DNA from: Oscillospiraceae bacterium
GTDB lineage: Bacteria; Bacillota; Clostridia; Oscillospirales; Acutalibacteraceae
Assembly: GCA_902774035.1 (NCBI GenBank)
Contig: CACYHA010000006.1
Span: forward strand, 202,779-248,977
Length of the DNA stretch: 46,199 bases
Direction: 5' to 3'
Of this stretch, positions 15,965-22,573 are shown piece after piece. Within the stretch, counting starts at the first letter, position 1. Every line of letters begins with the position of its first letter. Under the pieces are notes generated by a model that searched no databases, was not told where the DNA came from, and saw only the letters and a program-made list of their open reading frames with translations. The position numbers and the translations under genes are program-made.

Positions 15965-16030
15965 TGGCACATCCGACGGGAATCGAACTGCAAACACACA
16001 CTTAGGAGAGACATGTTCTATCCGTTATCC
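15965..16030 (-). pseudogene. Degenerate tRNA-Arg(CCU)-like relic
   Basis: Read on the minus strand the sequence has GGATAACGGATAGAAC (D arm-like), an anticodon loop CTCCTAA, then TTCGATTCCCGTCGGATG and TGCCA: T loop, acceptor 3' strand and CCA of a tRNA-Arg with anticodon CCT. The anticodon stem and the 5' T-stem strand no longer pair, and the 5' acceptor strand is missing. It is therefore a relic, and probably marks an old attachment site, since tRNA-Arg(CCU) 3' ends are frequent integrase targets. It is followed directly by the promoter at 16039. Confidence 0.5.
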
Positions 16031-16038
16031 TATGAAGA

Positions 16039-16067
16039 TTGACAGGCTGCCCGGGCGATGATATAAT
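16039..16067 (+). promoter_or_regulatory. Perfect consensus sigma-A promoter
   Basis: TTGACA (16039-16044), 17-bp spacer, TATAAT (16062-16067). All twelve hexamer positions match consensus. Confidence 0.85.
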
Positions 16068-16099
16068 CATCACAGAAGTATGAAAGAGGTGATTGCATC

Positions 16100-16252
16100 A
16101 TGGCATCTGTTGTCGCTTTTTTGAAATCGTTGTTCCAAAAGCTAATTACGTTGTTTTCCAAAAAGAAGGGTGAAGAAGTGGTAGACTATTACGGCTGCCC
16201 GAACAGCAAAAAAGCCCAAAAGCTTCAGTTGAAAAAGAATAAGATCAAATAA
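16100..16252 (+). CDS. 50-residue amphipathic cationic peptide, unknown
   Basis: ATG 16100 has AGAGGTGA at good spacing and a perfect promoter 33 bp upstream. The peptide starts with a hydrophobic amphipathic helix (ASVVAFLKSLFQKLITLFSKKK), continues GEEVVDYYGCPNSKKAQKL and ends very basic (QLKKNKIK). A hairpin follows the stop. Candidates are a small membrane-associated protein or a type I toxin; an AgrD-like precursor is less likely because residues after the single cysteine are not hydrophobic. The N-terminal helix resembles the amphipathic segments in the two secreted glycosidases. No family recognised. Confidence 0.65.
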   Translation: MASVVAFLKSLFQKLITLFSKKKGEEVVDYYGCPNSKKAQKLQLKKNKIK

Positions 16253-16257
16253 GCAAA

Positions 16258-16287
16258 ACAGCCGCGATCATTGAACGTCGCGGCTGT
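16258..16287 (+). terminator. Hairpin terminator
   Basis: ACAGCCGCGA and TCGCGGCTGT form a 10-bp stem right after the peptide stop; only ATTATA follows, so the T-tract is weak. Confidence 0.6.
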
Positions 16288-16338
16288 ATTATACATAGTT
16301 GCCAAAAATCGTGATAACATATCAACGTGACGATTGCT

Positions 16339-17499
16339 TTAGATGGGTTCATTATTTAGGCCGTTTCTAAAGGTGAGGCAATCTTCGCAAAGAGTTTTAC
16401 AGTCGCACATTTCAAACATGTTAGGATTTCGTGTGACTCCAACATAGGGTATATTTCTTTGTTTGCATATGTCAATTATTTCTTTACGATTCTTTGCGGG
16501 CATTCTGTTCCCGAGAAATACTTTTGTAACGGGGAAAAATTTGACATTGTATTGGGCGGAGTCTTTTTGTTTTCCCATATACAGAAGCAGTCTCCATTCG
16601 TTTTGATAAGCCCAGTCAATGCTTTTTCTCAATGCGCCATGAAAGTATATGTCCCACAGCTTTTCTTCCGTTGGAGGCTGATCTTCTAATCCACTAAGTT
16701 TTGCAGTCATGTTGGGGCGGCTTTTGCAGTATACCATAGGGAACAGACTGTAAAGAATTTCTTTGTATTGTTCATCATCAGGCAAAACAGTGTATTCAAG
16801 GCAAAATCCCTTATGGAAGTCCGCGTATGCACCACCCCACATAAGCTGAGAATAAGGCGATGTAGCAAAGCAAGAAACCCGGAATGTTTGTCTAAGATCT
16901 GAAACAAGTGAATCGTAATCGGAATTGATAATCATTTCAATTGATTTGTTCAAATCATTTCCTTTTGTATGTTCTAATTGCAATCTTAAACAGAAAACTT
17001 GGTTTGATAGTTTTTCAAGCTCAGACGTTGGGTTTCGCTTAAAGACACTATCAAAAGACCCTGTCTCAGAATAAACTATATAACAGTGTTGTGCCAGACT
17101 GCTTCCAAGTTCTTCAGCGGATGCAGCCTCGTTGATTTCGATTTTGCAACGGTTACAGTATTCCCTCAAACGCAACATAACATATTCTGAATAGTTGATA
17201 TTAATATCCGAATCATATACATCGTCAAACTCGGTTGGCGATTGCAAGAAGACCGTGTTATTTTTCAAGGCCAACTGTGAGAAGTTGACAAACTCCCCGC
17301 TTTTATCCTTTTTTGTTGTGTTTGGAAAAAACTTATATAGTTTTAACGGCAAATTTTTAATAGATCTCTGACTGAATTCTACATATCCCATTTTTTCAAT
17401 TTCAGCCAACGGAAATATTTCACCGTTTACTATGCAACATGAAGACAATAGCACAGGTAAAGCCGATCTCATGTTAAACAGCATCTCATTGATATTCAT
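16339..17499 (-). CDS. DUF2971 domain protein
   Basis: 386 residues from ATG 17499, which has AGGAAGG nine bases ahead; a longer start at 17577 has no RBS. LYKFFPNTTKK, NNTVFLQSPTEFDDVYD, RVSCFATSPYSQLMWGGAYADFHKGFCLEY, and WAYQNEWRLLLYM are the ordered motifs of DUF2971. The family is widespread in accessory regions and often accompanies restriction or other defence genes; no activity is established. The C-terminus adds a short Cys-rich motif (CDCKTLCEDC). It is separated from the toxin-antitoxin pair by a terminator and seems monocistronic. Confidence 0.75.
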   Translation of the reverse strand: MNINEMLFNMRSALPVLLSSCCIVNGEIFPLAEIEKMGYVEFSQRSIKNLPLKLYKFFPNTTKKDKSGEFVNFSQLALKNNTVFLQSPTEFDDVYDSDININYSEYVMLRLREYCNRCKIEINEAASAEELGSSLAQHCYIVYSETGSFDSVFKRNPTSELEKLSNQVFCLRLQLEHTKGNDLNKSIEMIINSDYDSLVSDLRQTFRVSCFATSPYSQLMWGGAYADFHKGFCLEYTVLPDDEQYKEILYSLFPMVYCKSRPNMTAKLSGLEDQPPTEEKLWDIYFHGALRKSIDWAYQNEWRLLLYMGKQKDSAQYNVKFFPVTKVFLGNRMPAKNRKEIIDICKQRNIPYVGVTRNPNMFEMCDCKTLCEDCLTFRNGLNNEPI

Positions 17500-17618
17500 T
17501 GTAAAGTACCTTCCTAAATTCTGTTCATTTTTATTGCACTGCCAGCAGGTTCCAAATGCCACATATACAGCAATCAAGATTCATTCAAATAATAAGAAGA
17601 TTTTGAATGTTAAAACAT

Positions 17619-17644
17619 AGCCGCAATCCCAATGGGTTGCGGCT
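17619..17644. terminator. Terminator hairpin after the toxin-antitoxin operon
   Basis: AGCCGCAATCCC / GGGTTGCGGCT; on the minus strand ATGTTTTA follows, so it can end the toxin-antitoxin transcript. Confidence 0.55.
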
Positions 17645-17662
17645 GCCGTGTTGTATGGATGG

Positions 17663-17971
17663 TTATTTTATCAGCCATGTGTAATCTTGTCTGCAATCAA
17701 GAATGTAATCTACATAAACGCGTTCATCCCGTACTTGATATAAAACGAGATACCAGTTTTGCACATACATTTTATGATACTTGTTATTCGGGACATACGG
17801 CTCTTGAAAAAAGGGAAAGCGGTTTGGCATGGTTTCCAGTTTGCGGAGTGCTTCCACCATCCGCTTTTTCAAATCAACAGCCGCGGGTTTGCTGACATTA
17901 GCCAGAAATGCCAAATGATTTGAAAACTCTTTTGCCGCAAGATCGGAAACAATTACAGTATACTTTATCAT
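17663..17971 (-). CDS. RelE/ParE-family toxin
   Basis: 102 residues. The N-terminus YTVIVSDLAAKEFSNHLAFLANVS, then LEALRKLETMPNRFPFF-like sequence (EALRKLETMPNRFPFF), MYVQNWYLVLYQV and YVDYILDCRQDY follow the RelE/ParE fold order (helix hairpin then three strands). Such toxins cleave ribosome-bound mRNA or inhibit gyrase; the sequence does not decide which. The start overlaps the antitoxin stop by four bases (ATGA), giving translational coupling. Confidence 0.85.
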   Translation of the reverse strand: MIKYTVIVSDLAAKEFSNHLAFLANVSKPAAVDLKKRMVEALRKLETMPNRFPFFQEPYVPNNKYHKMYVQNWYLVLYQVRDERVYVDYILDCRQDYTWLIK

Positions 17972-18231
17972 TCGCCTACGACCTCATTCAGCATCGCTTC
18001 AAAAGCATCCAAAGATACACCGGTTCTGCCTGCCAGTCGATCTTCTTCTACTGCAAGCAACCTTTCACGCAGTGCGAGCATTTTCTCTCTGCGTTCAAAG
18101 CTCTCGATGTCCATAACCACAAGATCGCCCTCACCGTTTTTTGTCAGATAAACGGGTTCGGCAGTATCTCTGCACAGTTTAGCGATATCGTTGTATCCCT
18201 GTCTGATTGCAGCAGACGGTCGAATTGTCAT
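17968..18231 (-). CDS. Phd/YefM-family antitoxin
   Basis: 87 residues. IRPSAAIRQGYNDIAKLCRDTAEPVYLTKNGEGDLVVMD is the Phd/YefM DNA-binding and dimerisation domain. The C-terminal toxin-neutralising part is REKMLALRERLLAVEEDRLAGRTGVSLDAF. It is the first gene of the operon and should bind the palindrome in its own promoter (18255-18284). A truncated relative of its C-terminal half occurs at 2979-3146. Confidence 0.9.
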   Translation of the reverse strand: MTIRPSAAIRQGYNDIAKLCRDTAEPVYLTKNGEGDLVVMDIESFERREKMLALRERLLAVEEDRLAGRTGVSLDAFEAMLNEVVGE

Positions 18232-18254
18232 TTATTTTTCCCCCCTTGCATAGT

Positions 18255-18297
18255 CATATTCCATTTATATTATATCCGAATATGCCTATTTTGTCAA
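18255..18297 (-). promoter_or_regulatory. Consensus promoter and palindromic operator of the toxin-antitoxin operon
   Basis: Minus strand TTGACA (18292-18297), 17-bp spacer, TATAAT (18269-18274), a perfect consensus. CATATTC (18255) and GAATATG (18278-18284) form a 30-bp inverted repeat centred on the -10 box, as expected for autorepression by a Phd-type antitoxin. Confidence 0.75.
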
Positions 18298-18319
18298 TGG
18301 GAGTTTTGAGCAAAAAAAT

Positions 18320-18349
18320 ATAGCCGCAATCTGAAAAAGTCGCGGCTAT
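18320..18349 (-). terminator. Terminator of XRE gene
   Basis: TAGCCGC / GCGGCTA stem; on the minus strand it is followed by ATATTTTTTTG. Confidence 0.75.
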
Positions 18350-18356
18350 TGGCTTG

Positions 18357-18611
18357 TTATTCACTTGTTTCAGCTTCATCAAACGAAAAGGCGTTCAGCT
18401 CTTCAAAATCCAAAAACTCTGCCAAGGTCATTCCAAAGGTGTTGGCAACCTTGTGAAGCGTCATTACGCGCGGATTCTTCGTAATCCCGCGAACGATATT
18501 GTCAAGCGTTGACTGGTTGATGTTGCTCATGGTAGCCAGTCTGTTGATGCTGATACCGCGCTCGTTACAAAGCGAACGAATTCTGGCAACAAAAAGCTCC
18601 GAATAATCCAC
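18357..18611 (-). CDS. XRE-family regulator of the adjacent SLOG gene
   Basis: 84 residues. RIRSLCNERGISINRLATMSNINQSTLDNIVRGITKNPRVMTLHKVANTFGMTLAEFLDF is a complete XRE HTH with little else, so it probably acts as a dimer. It is divergent from the SLOG gene at 18770, and the 158 bp between them contain three copies of one palindrome (18635-18746), two of them at the SLOG promoter. This makes it the likely repressor of both genes. Confidence 0.85.
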   Translation of the reverse strand: MDYSELFVARIRSLCNERGISINRLATMSNINQSTLDNIVRGITKNPRVMTLHKVANTFGMTLAEFLDFEELNAFSFDEAETSE

Positions 18612-18634
18612 ATGAATCCCTCACTATGAGTATT

Positions 18635-18746
18635 ACCCGTTTATGGGTTGATATAATCATAGTATGGTTTTCTATACGGATTACCCGAATACGGGTTGAC
18701 AAATGAAATAAACTTCCTTTAAAATAAGCATTACCCGAATATGGGT
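18635..18746. promoter_or_regulatory. Three operators ACCCG-n4-CGGGT between XRE and SLOG genes
   Basis: ACCCGTTTATGGGT at 18635, ACCCGAATACGGGT at 18683 and ACCCGAATATGGGT at 18733, starts 48 and 50 bp apart. The middle site abuts the -35 of a plus-strand promoter (TTGACA 18696-18701, 18-bp spacer, TAAAAT 18720-18725) and the third lies just past its start point. The first lies in the XRE leader. Spacing close to 50 bp would allow looping or cooperative repression. Confidence 0.75.
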
Positions 18747-18769
18747 ATATCTTAAAGGGAGTTGTCCGT

Positions 18770-19207
18770 ATGACCTGTACCTTTTTTGGACACAGAAATA
18801 CGCCTGCAACCGTCAGGCCCATCCTCCGGCAAGTGATTATTGACTTGATCGAACAGCGCGGCGTTACGCATTTTTATGTCGGCAATCAGGGCAACTTCGA
18901 TGCCATGGCGCGCAGTCTGCTCGCCGAGCTGGCACAGATTTATCCGATCCGCTATGATGCGGTACTCGCCTACCTGCCGAAAGAAAACGACCCGTCGCTT
19001 GACGAGTCGCATACGCTTTTGCCGGATGGTTTTGAATCGGTGCCGCCGCGCTTCGCCATCGATCACCGCAACCGCTGGATGATTGACCACAGCGATATCG
19101 TCGTGACCTATGTGCGTTTCCCCGGCGGCGCGGCGAAATTCAAAGACCTGGCCGAACGGAAAGGGAAGACCGTGGTAGGTGTGCTAAAACCTTCGGCAGA
19201 TTTTTAA
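18770..19207 (+). CDS. SLOG/DUF1273-like (YspA-like) nucleotide-binding protein
   Basis: 145 residues. MTCTFFGHRNTP opens the Rossmann-like fold, followed by FYVGNQGNFDAMARSLLAELA (the GxxGxD-type loop) and DIVVTYVRFPGGAAKFKDLAERKGKTVVGV (final strand-loop-helix). This is the pattern of small SLOG proteins, which are thought to bind nucleotides or nucleotide-derived signals and often occur in conflict systems. It is tightly controlled by three operators and a neighbouring XRE protein. A 3' remnant of a relative is at 2806-2887. The ligand and output are unknown. Confidence 0.75.
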   Translation: MTCTFFGHRNTPATVRPILRQVIIDLIEQRGVTHFYVGNQGNFDAMARSLLAELAQIYPIRYDAVLAYLPKENDPSLDESHTLLPDGFESVPPRFAIDHRNRWMIDHSDIVVTYVRFPGGAAKFKDLAERKGKTVVGVLKPSADF

Positions 19208-19270
19208 AGTCATCATAAATCTGCCGAAAAACAGTTTGAACAGATTACCTGTCGGCCAATCAGACGCATT

Positions 19271-19540
19271 TTATGTCTGGCTCTGATACCGTATACAAAT
19301 TCTTCCATCATCGTTACAGCCGAACGCCATCGTTCCGTAAGCGCCGGCGTAGCAGATCGTGCGGTCGTTTTTCAAAACCATAATGCGGGCACATGCACGT
19401 TCGGTCGGTTTCACGCCGTCTTCAAAGCGGAATCCGGCGTTTTCCGCGTCCGCCAGGAACTGCTTTCCGGTCGCTTCGTCTGTCAGTTCAACATAAATGG
19501 GTTTGTTCGTGCTTTCCAGTTGTTTCAGGATGTTCTTCAT
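19271..19540 (-). CDS. 89-residue protein under riboswitch control, unknown
   Basis: ATG 19540 (RBS AGAGGT) gives MKNILKQLESTNKPIYVELT...; an upstream in-frame start at 19594 would overlap the terminator hairpin and is rejected. It has a mixed alpha/beta composition with FLADAENAGFRFEDGVKPTER, ICYAGAYGTMAFG and no membrane segment. I do not recognise the family, and nothing in it suggests sulfur or methyl metabolism. Its leader carries an apparent SAM-clan riboswitch with terminator, which makes its role worth finding. Confidence 0.7.
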   Translation of the reverse strand: MKNILKQLESTNKPIYVELTDEATGKQFLADAENAGFRFEDGVKPTERACARIMVLKNDRTICYAGAYGTMAFGCNDDGRICIRYQSQT

Positions 19541-19584
19541 GAGTAATACCTCTCTTGATGATAGATTCCCCAAAAGAGCGGCAC

Positions 19585-19719
19585 GAAAAAACACCCCATC
19601 GTCCCGATGCGGTGTCTGCTGCAGTCAGTCACCCATCGGTCAAGCTTTAGCACCTTGCCCTGCGGCAGGTTGCTGTGCGGTCAACGGGCTTGTCCCTCGC
19701 GCACTCTTTATAGGTTGAC
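19585..19719 (-). promoter_or_regulatory. SAM-clan riboswitch (SAM-I/IV-like) with transcription terminator
   Basis: The leader RNA reads, from 19719 downward: GUCAA (P1 5'); GUGCG...CGCAC enclosing GAGGGACAAGCCCGUUGAC (P2 with kink-turn-like GA pairs); CAGCAACC; helix ACCUGCC/GGCAAGGU (P3); GUGCUAA; then UUGAC (P1 3', 19639-19643). These are the conserved core elements of the SAM-I clan; no P4 lies inside P1, which fits the SAM-I/IV variant form. Downstream, CCGAUGGGUG can pair with CACCGCAUCGG (antiterminator), while CACCGCAUCG/CGAUGGGGUG followed by UUUUUU (19585-19615) is an intrinsic terminator. The two pairings exclude each other. Confidence 0.75.
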
Positions 19720-19722
19720 TCT

Positions 19723-19751
19723 ATCATATCAGTCTGCGCCGGGTTTGTCAA
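19723..19751 (-). promoter_or_regulatory. Promoter of the riboswitch transcript
   Basis: Minus strand TTGACA (19746-19751), 17-bp spacer, TATGAT (19723-19728). Transcription would start close to the P1 5' strand. Confidence 0.75.
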
Positions 19752-19840
19752 GTGGAAGAAGCTTTTTTCACGAAAAAGAACAAATGTTCAGCGCAAACTC
19801 CCGTTTCACGGACTTTGAGAAAGCCCGGTTACGATAATTG

Positions 19841-19869
19841 TTGCAAATGTTTTCAAGCAGTGGTATGAT
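19841..19869 (+). promoter_or_regulatory. Promoter of the J-like/HIRAN/ARH operon
   Basis: TTGCAA (19841-19846), 17-bp spacer, TATGAT (19864-19869), 34 bp before ATG 19904. A GAAC-AAAT-GTTC LexA-like half-match lies upstream at 19778-19789. Confidence 0.65.
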
Positions 19870-19903
19870 AATCCTTGGAAACGATTCGACGGGAGGTGCT
19901 TTA

Positions 19904-20701
19904 ATGGGTGACATCATTTTATTCCCTGAAATTGAGGAACTGGAAAAGGAAATCGAGCGGCTGCGCACCGAGATTTCCATGCTGATGGCGCAGCGCGACG
20001 AGCTGCAATTTGTCGTTTGTAAAAACATCGAAATGGAATACATGCTTCGCCTCGGCGGGTTGGAACATCAGGCGTTTTCGCTGCAATGCAAATATCTGCG
20101 GCTGAAGCGGAAGGCGGAGATGATCCGTGCCCGTCTGAATCGCCGGGAGCAGGTGGATCTGGAACTCATCGACGCAATGCTCGACGAGGAGTTCGCAACC
20201 TATCAGGCTAAGCTGGACGAACAGATTCGGAAAATGCGGGATGCGGCAAATTGGAAAAACGCCAGGGAATTGACGGATGAAGAGACGAAGGAAGTCAAAA
20301 GACGCTACCGCCGCATTGTGAAAGCGCTGCATCCGGATTTGAATCCCGACGTGACACCGGCGCAGATCGATCTGTTCCATCAGGCAGTGAGCGCCTATGA
20401 AAACGGCGACCTGATGACACTTCGTATGATCGACGATATGGTTTGTCAGGAGGACCTTCCCGCCGAAAAGCAGAACGCCGTGCAGGAACTGCAAAACCGC
20501 CGGGAACAGCTGCGGAAACTGGCCGAGACCGTCCGCACAGAGATCGACACGATCAAGACCTCGTTCCCATACACGGAGCGGGAACTGCTGCGAAATGAGG
20601 CAATGATCGCAGAGCGCCGCGAGGATCTGCAGACACTGATCGACGAATATACAAAAGCAATCACGGACATGCAGAAACAAATCAACCAGATGATGAGGTG
20701 A
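19904..20701 (+). CDS. Coiled-coil protein with internal J-domain-like HPD motif
   Basis: 265 residues from ATG 19904 (RBS GGGAGGTG); a longer start at 19838 lies inside the promoter. Residues 9-40 and 190-260 are strongly coiled-coil (EELEKEIERLRTEISML, LQNRREQLRKLAETVRTEID). Between them, KRRYRRIVKALHPDLNPD (HPD at 143-145) followed by LFHQAVSAYENGDLMTLRMI is the helix II-HPD-helix III of a DnaJ domain. This suggests it recruits an Hsp70 (DnaK) to a target, perhaps assembled through the coils. The order coiled coil-J-coiled coil is unlike ordinary DnaJ. Its stop is five bases from the HIRAN start; RBS and spacing indicate one operon with HIRAN and ARH. Confidence 0.7.
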   Translation: MGDIILFPEIEELEKEIERLRTEISMLMAQRDELQFVVCKNIEMEYMLRLGGLEHQAFSLQCKYLRLKRKAEMIRARLNRREQVDLELIDAMLDEEFATYQAKLDEQIRKMRDAANWKNARELTDEETKEVKRRYRRIVKALHPDLNPDVTPAQIDLFHQAVSAYENGDLMTLRMIDDMVCQEDLPAEKQNAVQELQNRREQLRKLAETVRTEIDTIKTSFPYTERELLRNEAMIAERREDLQTLIDEYTKAITDMQKQINQMMR

Positions 20702-20705
20702 GAAC

Positions 20706-21104
20706 ATGGGCGACTTAACAACAACGGGCGGCGGCAGCGGACTAGTCGGTTTGCTGCACAGCACCGGCGGGCTGGCGATTCCGAAGCCCTTTGAGCGTGA
20801 GATCCATTTGTTTGATTCCCATGTTGCCGGCACAACGCACATTGAAGGCATCGATGAACTGGAACCGCACCTGGAGGTCGGTGAAAAGCTCCTGTTCTTC
20901 CGCGAGCCGGAGAATCCATACGATCCGAAAGCGATCATGATTCAGACGGAGACCGGCACCAAAATCGGTTATGTGCCGGAAAAGGACAATCTGGTCTTCG
21001 CCCGATTGATGGACGCCGGCAAGCAGCTGTTCGGGCGCATCAAGGAAAAAGAAAAGCGCGGCAACTGGCTGCGCATTCAGATCGGGATTTATTTGCAGGA
21101 TTGA
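20706..21104 (+). CDS. HIRAN-domain protein
   Basis: 132 residues. HVAGTTHIEGIDELEPHLEVG, LLFFREPENPYDPKAIMIQ, KIGYVPEKDNLVFARLMDAGK match the HIRAN order strongly (DPxNPYDPxAI, GYVPxxxN, ARLMDAGK). RBS GAGGTGAG precedes the ATG. Solo HIRAN proteins are presumed to recognise damaged or single-stranded DNA ends. It lies between a J-like protein and an ADP-ribosylglycohydrolase, 20 bases before the latter. Confidence 0.85.
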   Translation: MGDLTTTGGGSGLVGLLHSTGGLAIPKPFEREIHLFDSHVAGTTHIEGIDELEPHLEVGEKLLFFREPENPYDPKAIMIQTETGTKIGYVPEKDNLVFARLMDAGKQLFGRIKEKEKRGNWLRIQIGIYLQD

Positions 21105-21124
21105 ACTTGCGGGAGACATATACT

Positions 21125-22297
21125 ATGAAAGAACAGCAAAACAAACAACACCTCGATAAGATCCGCGGCTGTCTGATCGGCGGCGCTGCCGGTGATGCAC
21201 TTGGCTATGCCGTTGAATTTGACAGCGAAGGCAGTATCTTTGCAAAGTACGGTTCCGGCGGCATCCGTGCCTACGCGCTTGACCCTAGCTCCGGCAAAGC
21301 GCTCATTTCCGACGATACGCAAATGACGCTTTTCACAGCGAACGGTCTGCTGTTTGCGGAAACGCGCGTTGCTATGCGCGGGATCGGCGGTCAGCCCAGC
21401 ATGTACATGCTCCACGCGTACAAGGACTGGCTGCGCACGCAGGACATGACTTTTGCCCAGGCGCAAAAGGATAAAAAACAGAACCGTGGCATCTCCTGGC
21501 TTTCCGATGTGCTGGAGCTCTATCACCGTCGTGCGCCCGGCAACACCTGTTTATCCGCACTTTCCGGACGGCGGGATGAAAACGGCTGCGATTTCATTGA
21601 TTATCCGCCGAATCACAGTAAAGGCTGCGGCGGCGTGATGCGTGTTGCGCCGATGGGGCTTAAAAGGTATCTGTATGCCGATATAAAAACAATCGACCGC
21701 GAAGGCGCGGAGCTCGCAGCGATCACGCACGGGCACTCCCTCGGCTATATGCCGGCGGCGGTGCTGACGCACATCGTCCATCAAATTGTCTATTCCAATC
21801 GTGGGATGACACTCAAAGAGATCGTGGAGGAAGCGCGCGATACAGTCGCGGAGATTTTTGTGGGCGACCGACACTTGAATGAACTGACATCTTTGATCGA
21901 TACAGCGATCGCGCTCTCCGAAAACGACAAAATCGACCTTGACAATATCCACACCCTCGGCGAAGGCTGGGTCGGCGAAGAAGCGCTCGTGATCGCCATT
22001 TACTGCGCCCTGCGTTATCAAAATGATTTCTCGGCAGGCATTATCGCAGCAGTCAACCACAACGGCGACAGCGATTCCACCGGTGCGATTACAGGCAACA
22101 TCCTCGGCGCGTGGCTCGGCTTTGACGCGATCGACGATCAATGGAAAAGGGATCTGGAACTGTATGACGTGATACTTGAAATGGCGAACGATCTCTGCAG
22201 CGGTTGCCAAATGAGCGAATACAGTTCCTATAGAGATCCCGATTGGGTGCGGAAGTATTGCAGGGCGCAGTGGAAGGTGCAAAATTCCAAGGAGTAA
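21125..22297 (+). CDS. ADP-ribosylglycohydrolase (DraG/ARH family)
   Basis: 390 residues from ATG 21125 (GGGAG ahead); a start at 21101 overlaps the HIRAN stop. DKIRGCLIGGAAGDALGYAVEF, LISDDTQMTLFTANGL and AAVNHNGDSDSTGAITGNILGAWLG are the defining metal-binding motifs of ADP-ribosylglycohydrolases (SDDT and DSDSTG), so it should remove ADP-ribose from protein or nucleic acid in a Mg/Mn-dependent reaction. A 40-residue C-terminal extension ends DPDWVRKYCRAQWKV; that extension also occurs as a detached remnant at 23465-23516. The combination with HIRAN suggests reversal of ADP-ribosylation linked to DNA, but this is inference. Confidence 0.9.
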   Translation: MKEQQNKQHLDKIRGCLIGGAAGDALGYAVEFDSEGSIFAKYGSGGIRAYALDPSSGKALISDDTQMTLFTANGLLFAETRVAMRGIGGQPSMYMLHAYKDWLRTQDMTFAQAQKDKKQNRGISWLSDVLELYHRRAPGNTCLSALSGRRDENGCDFIDYPPNHSKGCGGVMRVAPMGLKRYLYADIKTIDREGAELAAITHGHSLGYMPAAVLTHIVHQIVYSNRGMTLKEIVEEARDTVAEIFVGDRHLNELTSLIDTAIALSENDKIDLDNIHTLGEGWVGEEALVIAIYCALRYQNDFSAGIIAAVNHNGDSDSTGAITGNILGAWLGFDAIDDQWKRDLELYDVILEMANDLCSGCQMSEYSSYRDPDWVRKYCRAQWKVQNSKE

Positions 22298-22412
22298 AAA
22301 ATGAGAGCATTTATGGGTTGGAAGCTACACTATATGTGAGATTGCTGACAGCTCGATGGGCAGAGTTGAATGGTACAGAGGATATATTCAAGTCATTTAA
22401 GGAGTGAATCTT

Positions 22413-22484
22413 ATGGCTAACAAAGGACACACCGAGCCGGATCTGTTCGGTGACGGCAAAACTCATTACAGCAGCATTGGATAG
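22413..22484 (+). pseudogene. N-terminal remnant of the 22-residue-repeat protein
   Basis: ATG 22413 (RBS AAGGAG) encodes MANKGHTEPDLFGDGKTHY and stops at TAG 22482-22484. It is the start of the protein at 24203, where the corresponding start codon is TTG. It supports that start choice and shows a former second copy here. Confidence 0.7.
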
Positions 22485-22573
22485 TCGACAAGAGAGTGCT
22501 GGCCTAGTGCAAAAAGTTGGTCGTGGAGAAGAGTCTGACATATAATAGGAATCAGTGAAAGGAATTGAAACTC

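Noticed and set aside
16100-16252. AgrD-like autoinducer precursor
   Set aside because: No AgrB-type membrane protease nearby, and residues after the single cysteine are polar and basic.
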